A DNA stretch of 15,854 nt from Desulfatirhabdium butyrativorans (GTDB lineage: Bacteria; Desulfobacterota; Desulfobacteria; Desulfobacterales; JAIFKL01), in the NCBI GenBank assembly GCA_022736535.1, contig DZCT01000009.1:6514-22367 (forward strand), given 5' to 3'. The notes under the pieces were generated by a model, which saw only the letters and a program-made list of their open reading frames with translations, ran no database searches and had not been told where the DNA came from. This document shows positions 1 to 5,808 of the stretch, in pieces. How positions within the stretch are numbered: position 1 is the first letter of the stretch; every line of letters starts with the position of its first letter. The position numbers and the translations under genes were made by a program.

Positions 1-40
1 TACAGATTTATACAGATTTATACAGATATGTTCAGATTTA
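1..40. repeat. 10-bp tandem repeat, about four copies
   Basis: Four consecutive decamers match TACAGATTTA: two perfect copies, then TACAGATATG and TTCAGATTTA. The array touches the left edge of the window, so its true length is unknown. It is AT-rich and too short in period and spacing to be a CRISPR. No function can be assigned. Confidence 0.8.
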
Positions 41-94
41 TGTCAACAGTTACTTACCCTCTCAGGATTGAAAAAAATATTTTCCGCAGAGATA

Positions 95-183
95 TTTCCC
101 ACAGAACGCACAGAGAGAAAAAAAGACCACAGAGCGCACAGAGGGTATTAAAACGCTGTGATCTCTGTGAACTCTGTGGGAAA
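95..183 (-). terminator. Probable Rho-independent terminator of rimO, in a repeat-rich hairpin
   Basis: Read on the minus strand after the rimO stop, the arm at 163-179 (CCACAGAGTTCACAGAG) pairs with 127-143 at 15 of 17 positions. A run of seven T follows at once (plus-strand A at 118-124). The same arm, extended to 163-183, can also pair with a second copy of the word at 95-115 at 18 or more of 21 positions. The CACAGAG words occur in direct and inverted copies, so this looks like a degenerate repeat family serving as a terminator. Termination is inferred from shape only. Confidence 0.6.
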
Positions 184-214
184 AAAATTCCCGGCAGACC
201 CCGAACCTCTCAAT

Positions 215-1552
215 TCAATCCTCAATTTCTCCGATAAGATCATATTCCAGCGCGTCTGTAATTCTGACACGGACAAAGCTGCCGATTGCCAAATCATCGG
301 CGTGAATATAGGTGATGCCGTCCACATCCGGGGACTGAAACGCTGTCCGACCGGCAAAAAGACCGGGTTCTGTTTTCTCTTCCGCCAGCACGGTCAGCGC
401 CTTGCCGACATATTTCTGATTTTTTTGCAATGAAATTTCCGACTGACAGGACATGATGCGTTGACAACGCCGTTGCGCCGTCTTTTTCGGAACATGCCCC
501 GAAAGCCTGTGTGATGCGAGGTCTTCGGCATCCGAATAAGTGAAAACCCCCAGATGATCGAAACGAATGTCTTTGACAAACTGTAACAGCAGCTTAAAAT
601 CCTTTTCTGTTTCTCCGGGAAATCCCGCAATAACGGTTGTCCGCAGAACCGCTTCCGGCAATGCGGAGCGGATGCGGTCAAACAGCGCGTACAAATCTTC
701 ACGGGAATAATGCCGCCCCATGCCTTTTAATATCCTGCTGCTCGCGTGCTGAATCGGAATGTCAAAATAAGGGCATATATTCGGATGCGATGCCGCAGTA
801 CGGATAAGAGACTCGCTGATGCTTTCAGGATGCCCGTAGAGAAAGCGTATCCATAAATTTTCAGACAGTTGCGCCAGCATCGCCAGCAGCCCGGAAAGCG
901 TGATATTCCCCTGCAAATCCGCGCCGTAGCCCGTTGTATCCTGCGCCACCAGAATCAGTTCTTTTACGCCGGATGCCGTCAGTTCCCGCGCTTCTGAGAC
1001 AATATCTTCAGGGACACGGCTTCTCTGTTTTCCGCGAAGCCTGGGGATGATGCAGTAAGTACAGTGACGGCTACATCCTTCCGAAATTTTGAGATATGCG
1101 CTGTACGGAATCGTCAGCACACGGGGGCCGCCTGAAATCGGCGCGGCATCGGGCCGCGGTAAAAAGCATTTCGGTTGCAGGTTGCAGGTTGGCAGAGACA
1201 TAAAATTTTGCATCTCTGCCGCCTGCACAATTCTGTCAAAAGCCCCGGTTCCGAGAAACATATCGGCTTCCGGCAATGCTTCTGCAATATCTTCCCGGTA
1301 TCGTTCCGGAAGACATCCTGCAACAATCAGTTTGCGGCAGTTTCCCTTTTTTTTAAATTTTGCCAGTTCAAGAATCGAGTCTATGGATTCAGCCGCCGCA
1401 TCTTCGATAAAACTGCATGTATTGACAATGATAACATCAGCTTCATCGGGATTCTGAACAACATTCCCTCCGGCTTCCGTAAGTCTGCCCAGCATGATTT
1501 CGCTGTCAACCTGATTCTTTGCACATCCGAGACTCAGCATAAATATTTTCAT
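215..1552 (-). CDS. rimO: RimO, ribosomal protein S12 methylthiotransferase (radical SAM)
   Basis: Radical SAM enzyme of the MiaB/RimO methylthiotransferase family. RimO adds a methylthio group to the beta carbon of a conserved aspartate of ribosomal protein S12, in the cytoplasm. The 445-residue length is normal. The N-terminal domain has its three cluster cysteines at C10 (LSLGCAKNQ), C46 (NTCSF) and C80 (AGCLPERY). The radical SAM cluster is C160, C164 and C167 in EGCSRHCTYCIIP. A TRAM-like domain ends the protein. LSLGCAKN and the RLRGKQRSR segment favour RimO over MiaB. The linker at about residues 115-145 carries a small DNA tandem repeat (1173-1192). The start ATG gives the canonical family N-terminus, but no strong ribosome binding site precedes it. 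It lies downstream of the TPR gene on the same strand, separated by a palindromic element, so it may have its own promoter. Confidence 0.96.
   Translation of the reverse strand: MKIFMLSLGCAKNQVDSEIMLGRLTEAGGNVVQNPDEADVIIVNTCSFIEDAAAESIDSILELAKFKKKGNCRKLIVAGCLPERYREDIAEALPEADMFLGTGAFDRIVQAAEMQNFMSLPTCNLQPKCFLPRPDAAPISGGPRVLTIPYSAYLKISEGCSRHCTYCIIPRLRGKQRSRVPEDIVSEARELTASGVKELILVAQDTTGYGADLQGNITLSGLLAMLAQLSENLWIRFLYGHPESISESLIRTAASHPNICPYFDIPIQHASSRILKGMGRHYSREDLYALFDRIRSALPEAVLRTTVIAGFPGETEKDFKLLLQFVKDIRFDHLGVFTYSDAEDLASHRLSGHVPKKTAQRRCQRIMSCQSEISLQKNQKYVGKALTVLAEEKTEPGLFAGRTAFQSPDVDGITYIHADDLAIGSFVRVRITDALEYDLIGEIED
1173..1192. repeat. 7-bp tandem repeat inside rimO
   Basis: GGTTGCA occurs twice in a row and is followed by GGTTGG. 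It lies in frame within rimO and encodes part of the segment CNLQPK (about residues 123-128), between the N-terminal and radical SAM domains. That linker is variable in the family, so the repeat is probably tolerated without loss of function. Confidence 0.75.
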
Positions 1553-1566
1553 GGTCAGCTAACAGC

Positions 1567-1706
1567 AAAAAGTTCTCGCAAAGACGCGGAAAGCGCAAAG
1601 AAATGAGATTTGACAAGTTTTGTCATTTTATAAAAGCAGGTTATAAAAGCAGGGTTGTCAAATCTTTTAAAATTCAGTTCTTTGAGTCTTTGCGAGAACC
1701 TTTTTT
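1567..1706. repeat. Nested inverted-repeat element between the TPR gene and rimO
   Basis: The outer arms GTTCTCGCAAAGAC (1572-1585) and GTCTTTGCGAGAAC (1686-1699) are perfect 14-bp complements, flanked by A-run and T-run. Further in, CAAAGAA (about 1596-1602) pairs with TTCTTTG (about 1678-1684), and AGATTTGACAA (1606-1616) pairs exactly with TTGTCAAATCT (1655-1665). The centre holds a direct repeat TTATAAAAGCAGG (1628-1640 and 1641-1653) and a small hairpin TGACAA/TTGTCA (1611-1625). It has no coding capacity. On the minus strand it could terminate the TPR gene transcript or separate it from rimO. It resembles a miniature palindromic element, but I see no target duplication. Confidence 0.75.
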
Positions 1707-1718
1707 GTTTCCGATATT

Positions 1719-2696
1719 CTATAACTTGTATTTAGGCGGCTTTGTTTTATCTCCGTCTTTTCTCAATTTCAGAAGTTCCTGCGCTTTTTTATGCCCCAGA
1801 TAAGAGGCTTCCTTCAAATCATTTTCCGCCTGCTGGGCGTCTCCGAGTTTGTAATACACAATTGCCCTGTTATAATAGGCGTTTGCATTGTTCGGCTTCA
1901 ATTCAATCGCACTGGTCAGCGCGTCCACCGCTTCTTCATATTCGCCGGCGCGGTACAGATTTTTTCCTTTTTCCAGCCGATCCAGCGCAATGGTATTATG
2001 GGCAGATGTTTTTGAGAAGGTTTTAAATTCATATCCGCAGTGTTTGCAGACATTTGCTTTCAGCATCACCCGCTCCGCGCATCGCGGACAGGTCTTCATC
2101 AGTCCCAGCGTGTTCTGATCCACCTTTTCCCGTATTTTCTTGTTGACCGTGACAATATATTTGTCCATGATCCGTTGCAGAAACATGGCAAAGGGGCGTT
2201 CGTCAATCTGATAGATGGCAATCTGATGATTGATTTCCTGCTGGACAATTTCCTGATTTTCTTTTATATCCGGCAGGATCAGCGAAAAGTCAGCCAAAAG
2301 TTCGATAATCTGCCCGTATTTGTCAAGCTGCAAATTCTGTATCGCGGCGGAATCCCCCATTTCATTTTTGATATTTTCCAGCTTGAAATAATCCAGCGCG
2401 TTTTTAATCAGGGTCTGGGTCCCGTCCCGAATGGTCTTTTCCAACGTAGCGGTATCATGTTCTTTTTTCATCCCGTGGATTTTATTTTCATATTTTTCCC
2501 TCAGGCTCTGCATTTTTCCTTCATATTCTTTGTCCAACCATCTTTTGGTGACAGCGAATGTGAGGACTAAGGAAAAAATGGTGGAAAGAACGGTGACCAC
2601 GAAAGATATATACCTGTTGGGGATTTGAAGCGGCAGGTATGTTGAAATCCCCACAGCTATAGACCCCACAATAATCAAGCTGGTATAAATATTCAT
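1719..2696 (-). CDS. Membrane-anchored zinc-ribbon and TPR protein of unknown function
   Basis: I do not recognise a named family. The 325-residue protein has two hydrophobic segments at about residues 5-23 and 29-50, separated by a short polar turn, so it is probably an inner-membrane anchor with the rest in the cytoplasm. A charged, coiled-coil-like region follows (about 55-90), then a helical middle part (about 90-195). A zinc ribbon comes next, with cysteines C203, C206, C217 and C220 (CPRC and CKHC). Two TPR units occupy about 239-306 (LYRAGEYEEAVDAL, then YYKLGDAQQAENDL), and the tail is lysine- and proline-rich. TPR and zinc ribbon suggest a scaffold for protein contacts. The start ATG is supported by AGG and AAGGA stretches just upstream and by a good promoter at 2755-2783. 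It is divergent from rplU and upstream of rimO on the same strand. Confidence 0.85.
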   Translation of the reverse strand: MNIYTSLIIVGSIAVGISTYLPLQIPNRYISFVVTVLSTIFSLVLTFAVTKRWLDKEYEGKMQSLREKYENKIHGMKKEHDTATLEKTIRDGTQTLIKNALDYFKLENIKNEMGDSAAIQNLQLDKYGQIIELLADFSLILPDIKENQEIVQQEINHQIAIYQIDERPFAMFLQRIMDKYIVTVNKKIREKVDQNTLGLMKTCPRCAERVMLKANVCKHCGYEFKTFSKTSAHNTIALDRLEKGKNLYRAGEYEEAVDALTSAIELKPNNANAYYNRAIVYYKLGDAQQAENDLKEASYLGHKKAQELLKLRKDGDKTKPPKYKL

Positions 2697-2754
2697 TTCC
2701 TTACCTGATTTTGTCCAATCTTATCCGAAAAATTGTCCCTATTGAAGAGTTATG

Positions 2755-2783
2755 ATTGTATTTTATTGTGCTGTAAGAGTCAA
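2755..2783 (-). promoter_or_regulatory. Sigma-70-type promoter for the zinc-ribbon/TPR gene
   Basis: On the minus strand, TTGACT (2778-2783) and TACAAT (2755-2760) are separated by exactly 17 nt. Each hexamer matches the consensus at five of six positions. Transcription would start near 2748, leaving a leader of about 50 nt before the ATG at 2696. Prediction from sequence only. Confidence 0.65.
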
Positions 2784-3022
2784 GCTTTTAAATAGGGATT
2801 TCTGCACAGTTCTGACAGAAATATGACCGTGTTTTCCGACCGGGGATTCAGACCGGTTTTTCATTGAAATATACTTTTACATTTTATTTCAAGTTATTGT
2901 CTGAAATTTTCAATAAAAATCCTGCCGCTGAAACAGCGCCGGAGCATTCGCCGATTCCCCTTTCCGCCGGGTCTTCACGGCAAAAATCAGAAAGCCATAT
3001 TGATCCCTCCTTATGTTTTTTC
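2784..3022. other. Gene-free part of the divergent intergenic region upstream of rplU
   Basis: I see no convincing gene here. There are small hairpins: TTTCTG/CAGAAA (2799-2804 with 2816-2821), the palindrome TTCTG-A-CAGAA (2810-2820), and ACCGG/CCGGT (2839-2843 with 2853-2857), the last followed by four more T. The last resembles a weak plus-strand terminator, but its stem is only 5 bp. An open frame at 2864-3070 has no binding site or family signature and overlaps the rplU promoter. Confidence 0.5.
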
Positions 3023-3050
3023 TTGACATTTTTTTTGAATCGCTTAATAT
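3023..3050 (+). promoter_or_regulatory. Promoter for rplU-rpmA-obgE
   Basis: A perfect TTGACA (3023-3028) is followed after 16 nt by TAATAT (3045-3050), which keeps the key A at position 2 and T at position 6. The spacer is T-rich. The start point would be near 3057, giving a leader of about 50 nt that contains GAGGAGGAG (about 3090-3098). It is the best promoter candidate in front of the ribosomal operon. Confidence 0.6.
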
Positions 3051-3109
3051 TTTATACTTTTAATAAATGAGCATCAAATTTCGGATTCGAGGAGGAGCAG
3101 ATAACGATT

Positions 3110-3457
3110 ATGTACGCTGTTGTTCACACAGGCGGAAAACAATACAGGGTTGAGGCAGGCGACATTTTCAGGTTTGAAAAAATTCCGGGAGATGTCGGCG
3201 CGGCAGTTTCTTTTGACAAAGTGCTGATGTACTCGGACGGCGAAAATGTCAAAATCGGCAGACCTGTTCTCGGAGATGTGGCGGTCAGAGGCTGCATTAT
3301 GGAGCAGGGAAAAGCCAAAAAAATATTGGTATTCAAATATAAAAGACGGAAAAGATACCGCCGGAAACAGGGGCATCGTCAGCCCTATACGGCGGTAAGA
3401 ATAGACAGCATCGAAGCGCCCGGAAGTCCGGCTTCGGCGCAGAAACAGGAAAGTTGA
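3110..3457 (+). CDS. rplU: Large ribosomal subunit protein bL21
   Basis: bL21 binds 23S rRNA in the large ribosomal subunit. The N-terminus MYAVVHTGGKQYRVEAGD and the basic segment RRKRYRRKQGHRQPYTAVRI are diagnostic. At 115 residues it is slightly longer than the usual 100-105. The extra is a low-complexity tail (APGSPASAQKQES). The start is fixed by the family N-terminus. The strong GGAGGA at 3091-3096 lies 13 nt upstream, which is unusually far. It is the first gene of the rplU-rpmA-obgE unit, and 24 nt separate it from rpmA. Confidence 0.98.
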   Translation: MYAVVHTGGKQYRVEAGDIFRFEKIPGDVGAAVSFDKVLMYSDGENVKIGRPVLGDVAVRGCIMEQGKAKKILVFKYKRRKRYRRKQGHRQPYTAVRIDSIEAPGSPASAQKQES

Positions 3458-3481
3458 GAATTTAAATAAGGATTAAGAATC

Positions 3482-3736
3482 ATGGCACATAAAAAAGCAG
3501 CAGGCAGTTCGAGAAACGGCAGAGACAGCAACGGTCAGCGGCGCGGCGTCAAACGCTACGGCGGCGAAAAAGTAAGCGCGGGCAGCATTCTCGTGCGCCA
3601 GCTGGGCACCAAAATCCATCCCGGCGAAAATGTGGGACTCGGCAAAGATTACACGCTTTTTGCCAAAATTGACGGAATTGTCGTTTACGAAAGAATGGGG
3701 CGTTCCCGCAAGAGAGCGAGCGTTTACGCGGCGTGA
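3482..3736 (+). CDS. rpmA: Large ribosomal subunit protein bL27
   Basis: bL27 sits near the peptidyl-transferase centre of the ribosome. The N-terminus MAHKKAAGSSRNGRDSNGQ and the segment GTKIHPGENVGLGKDYTLFA are characteristic, and 84 residues is the normal size. The N-terminus begins directly at AHKK with no cleavable extension, so it is not the Firmicutes processed form. AAGGA at 3468-3472 provides a binding site 9 nt before the ATG. The last four bases (GTGA) are shared with the start of obgE. Confidence 0.98.
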   Translation: MAHKKAAGSSRNGRDSNGQRRGVKRYGGEKVSAGSILVRQLGTKIHPGENVGLGKDYTLFAKIDGIVVYERMGRSRKRASVYAA

Positions 3737-4761
3737 AATTCATTGACGAAGCACTCATTACGGTTCAGTCCGGCAACGGCGGAAAAGGCTGTGTCAGTTT
3801 CCGGAGGGAGCGGTTTGTGCCCCTCGGCGGACCCGACGGCGGCGACGGCGGCAGGGGCGGGGATGTGATTCTGACCGCCACCACCCGGAAACGGACCCTG
3901 TATCATTTTCAGTTTCAGCGGCAATTCAAAGCCAAAAACGGCGGCAACGGACTGGGACAGCAGAAAACAGGGAAAAACGGCGAGGATATTGTCATTGAAA
4001 TTCCGCCCGGAACTTTGGTTACGGACGCTGATACCGGAAAGCTGATAAAGGATTTTACAGCAGAGGGCGAAACCCTTGTCATTGCAAAGGGCGGCAGGGG
4101 CGGACAGGGCAACAAGCGATTTGCCACCTCCACCAACCGGTCGCCCCGGTTTGCCCAGCCCGGCGAAGAAGGCGAGACCCTGAAGCTAAAAATGGAACTG
4201 AAACTGCTGGCGGATGTCGGCATTATCGGGCTTCCCAATGCCGGGAAATCCACGCTGACCCGCGCGGTTTCTTCGGCAAATCCCAGAGTCGGCGCATATC
4301 CTTTCACAACGCTGTCGCCCAATCTCGGCGCGGTCTATCTTGAAGGCGCGGAGCCGTTTGTGGTCGCGGATATTCCCGGACTGATCGAGGGCGCGCACAA
4401 AGGCGCGGGGCTTGGGATTCAGTTTCTGCGGCATATTGAAAGAACCCGCATTCTGATTCACCTGATTGACGCGTCTGCTCTTGATCCGGAAAAGCCGCTC
4501 TCCGGTTACAACACCATCAACAACGAACTCGGCCTTTACAGCAAAGAACTTCCCAAAAAGCCGCAGATTGTGGTGCTGAACAAATTGGACATGCCGGAAG
4601 CAGTCGAACTGGCGGATAAATTTCAGACCGCGGCAAAGAAGGCAAAGATAAAGGCGAAAGTGATATGCGTCTCTGCGGTCACAAGACAGGGCATGGAAGA
4701 ACTGACGTCCGCTCTTATTCCTTTACTGACAAAAGATGATAAAAAAGGGGCGGGAAAATAA
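3733..4761 (+). CDS. obgE: Obg GTPase, ribosome assembly and stress regulator (ObgE/CgtA)
   Basis: Essential P-loop GTPase that acts on late 50S assembly and links growth to nucleotide state. The Obg fold (about residues 1-158) is glycine-rich, with runs such as GGPDGGDGGRGGDV and GGRGGQGN. The G domain has G1 GLPNAGKST (166-174), G2 in FTTLSPNLG (191-199), G3 DIPGLIEGA (213-221), G4 NKLD (283-286) and a G5-like CVSAV. Its 342 residues and short C-terminal tail are typical. The start is GTG at 3733, inside the sequence GTGA that also holds the rpmA stop codon, so translation is probably coupled. No separate binding site is needed or seen. Related genomes follow obg with proB; here a restriction-modification pair intervenes. 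Confidence 0.98.
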   Translation: MKFIDEALITVQSGNGGKGCVSFRRERFVPLGGPDGGDGGRGGDVILTATTRKRTLYHFQFQRQFKAKNGGNGLGQQKTGKNGEDIVIEIPPGTLVTDADTGKLIKDFTAEGETLVIAKGGRGGQGNKRFATSTNRSPRFAQPGEEGETLKLKMELKLLADVGIIGLPNAGKSTLTRAVSSANPRVGAYPFTTLSPNLGAVYLEGAEPFVVADIPGLIEGAHKGAGLGIQFLRHIERTRILIHLIDASALDPEKPLSGYNTINNELGLYSKELPKKPQIVVLNKLDMPEAVELADKFQTAAKKAKIKAKVICVSAVTRQGMEELTSALIPLLTKDDKKGAGK

Positions 4762-4772
4762 CGGGAATGTAT
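4758..4772 (+). repeat. Left copy of a 15-bp direct repeat bracketing the RM pair
   Basis: ATAACGGGAATGTAT, which includes the obgE stop codon TAA (4759-4761), recurs as ATAACGGAAATGTAT at 6919-6933, 9 bp after the endonuclease stop. Fourteen of 15 bases agree and similarity stops sharply on both sides. The pair fits a target duplication made when the 4773-6918 segment was inserted, or the footprint of a recombination between short homologies. Confidence 0.65.
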
Positions 4773-4803
4773 TTATCACAATTCTGACCCGCATCGTATT
4801 CCA

Positions 4804-4831
4804 TAGGGACACGCCGCGGGCGTGTTCCCTA
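4804..4831. repeat. REP-like hairpin after obgE
   Basis: TAGGGACACGCC pairs with GGCGTGTTCCCTA across a 3-nt GCG loop; the only flaw is one bulged T. The stem is GC-rich and has no T-run after it, so it looks like a repetitive extragenic palindrome rather than a classical terminator. It lies inside the segment bracketed by the 15-bp direct repeat. The rest of 4762-4908 shows no gene. Confidence 0.7.
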
Positions 4832-4890
4832 CCCATTCAGATTACAGCCTTGCAGCCGAAATAATTTCTATGTAATACAGTTTGTTAATT

Positions 4891-4903
4891 GTTATTTAAT
4901 AAC
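4891..4903. promoter_or_regulatory. Perfect palindrome just before the methyltransferase start
   Basis: GTTATT-T-AATAAC is a perfect 6+6 inverted repeat ending 5 nt before the first ATG of the methyltransferase gene. It sits where a ribosome binding site is expected, and no good one is visible. It could be an operator for autoregulation or a small hairpin limiting translation. A chance palindrome in AT-rich DNA is possible. Confidence 0.35.
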
Positions 4904-4908
4904 AGAAG

Positions 4909-5808
4909 ATGATGATAAAAGAATTTTCAAAAGACGGACAGCGGATATTATGGGGGGATGTCATTCAATGTTTGGAGACGGTCAGGAATGAGAGCATTGA
5001 CCTGATTTTCTGCGATCCTCCCTATAATATCGGAAAAAATTTTAACGGAACAAAAGATAAATGGAAAAGTGATGAATCTTATTTATCATGGTGTTACAAA
5101 TGGTTAGAATTGTGCATTCAAAAATTGAAACCGGCAGGATCAATGTATGTAATGGCGGCGACACAGAACATGCCGTTTATAGATATATTTTTACGGAAAC
5201 ATTTGACCATACTTTCACGAATTATCTGGTATTATGACAGTTCCGGCGTTCAGGCAAAAAAATATTTCGGTTCTCTGTATGAACCTGTTCTGCATTGTGT
5301 AAAAAATCCATCGGAGTATTCATTTAATAGCGACTCAATTCTTGTGGAGGCGCGCACAGGTGCAACAAGAAAACTCATAGACTATCGCAAAGCCGTACCG
5401 GCAATGTATAACAGCAGAAAAGTACCCGGCAATGTCTGGTATATTCCCCGTGTCCGTTACCGAATGCCGGAATATGAAGAACATCCCGCGCAGAAACCTG
5501 TAGCCCTGCTTGAGCGGATAATATTGGCAAGTTCCAATCCCGGCGATACGGTTTTGGACCCTTTTTCAGGAACATTTACAACTTCTTTTGCGGCAAAAAA
5601 ATACGGACGTTTATCTGTCGGAATAGAAATCGAAGAGGCTTATATCAAAATCGGACTGAGGAGGCTTAACATCTGTTCGGAATACAACGGAGAAATTCTT
5701 TGTCCGCCGCATAAATCATATAAGAAAAAATATTCTGATGAGTCGGATAATTTGACACTTTTTGAGAGAGACAATGCAGCAACATCCCTTTACCGACAAA
5801 ATTATTGA
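4909..5808 (+). CDS. Adenine-N6 DNA methyltransferase, YhdJ-like (predicted ATGCAT)
   Basis: Methylates adenine in DNA using S-adenosylmethionine and probably protects host sites from the endonuclease encoded next to it. The catalytic DPPY is at residues 36-39 (DLIFCDPPYNIGKNF). Motif X is EHPAQKPVALLERI (191-204) and motif I is VLDPFSGTFTTSFAA (215-229), so the order is beta class. FSGTF instead of the usual GxGT is also found in E. coli YhdJ (DPFAGSFTT), so it is not damage. From memory, much of the protein matches YhdJ closely, including NMPFID, YDSSGVQAKK, SRKVPGNVW and IILASSNPGD. YhdJ (M.EcoKII) modifies ATGCAT. Two adjacent ATG codons could start the gene, with no clear binding site. 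Base composition is visibly more AT-rich than obgE and proB. The last 35 bp overlap the endonuclease gene. Confidence 0.93.
   Translation: MMIKEFSKDGQRILWGDVIQCLETVRNESIDLIFCDPPYNIGKNFNGTKDKWKSDESYLSWCYKWLELCIQKLKPAGSMYVMAATQNMPFIDIFLRKHLTILSRIIWYYDSSGVQAKKYFGSLYEPVLHCVKNPSEYSFNSDSILVEARTGATRKLIDYRKAVPAMYNSRKVPGNVWYIPRVRYRMPEYEEHPAQKPVALLERIILASSNPGDTVLDPFSGTFTTSFAAKKYGRLSVGIEIEEAYIKIGLRRLNICSEYNGEILCPPHKSYKKKYSDESDNLTLFERDNAATSLYRQNY

Noticed and set aside
1..183. Repeats at the left edge considered as a CRISPR array
   Set aside because: The units are 10 bp or degenerate CACAGAG words without regular unique spacers, and there are no cas genes.
2040..2570. Open frame of 176 codons opposite the TPR gene
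   Set aside because: It is phenylalanine-rich shadow translation of a coiled-coil gene, with no start signal.
2864..3070. Open frame of 68 codons upstream of rplU
   Set aside because: It has no ribosome binding site and no family signature, is low in complexity at its end, and covers the rplU promoter.
4804..4831. Hairpin after obgE as a classical Rho-independent terminator
   Set aside because: No T-run follows the stem; a REP-like element fits better.
5123..5597. FSGTF in motif I of the methyltransferase read as a damaged SAM-binding loop
   Set aside because: YhdJ has the same variation (DPFAGSFTT), so it is a subfamily feature.
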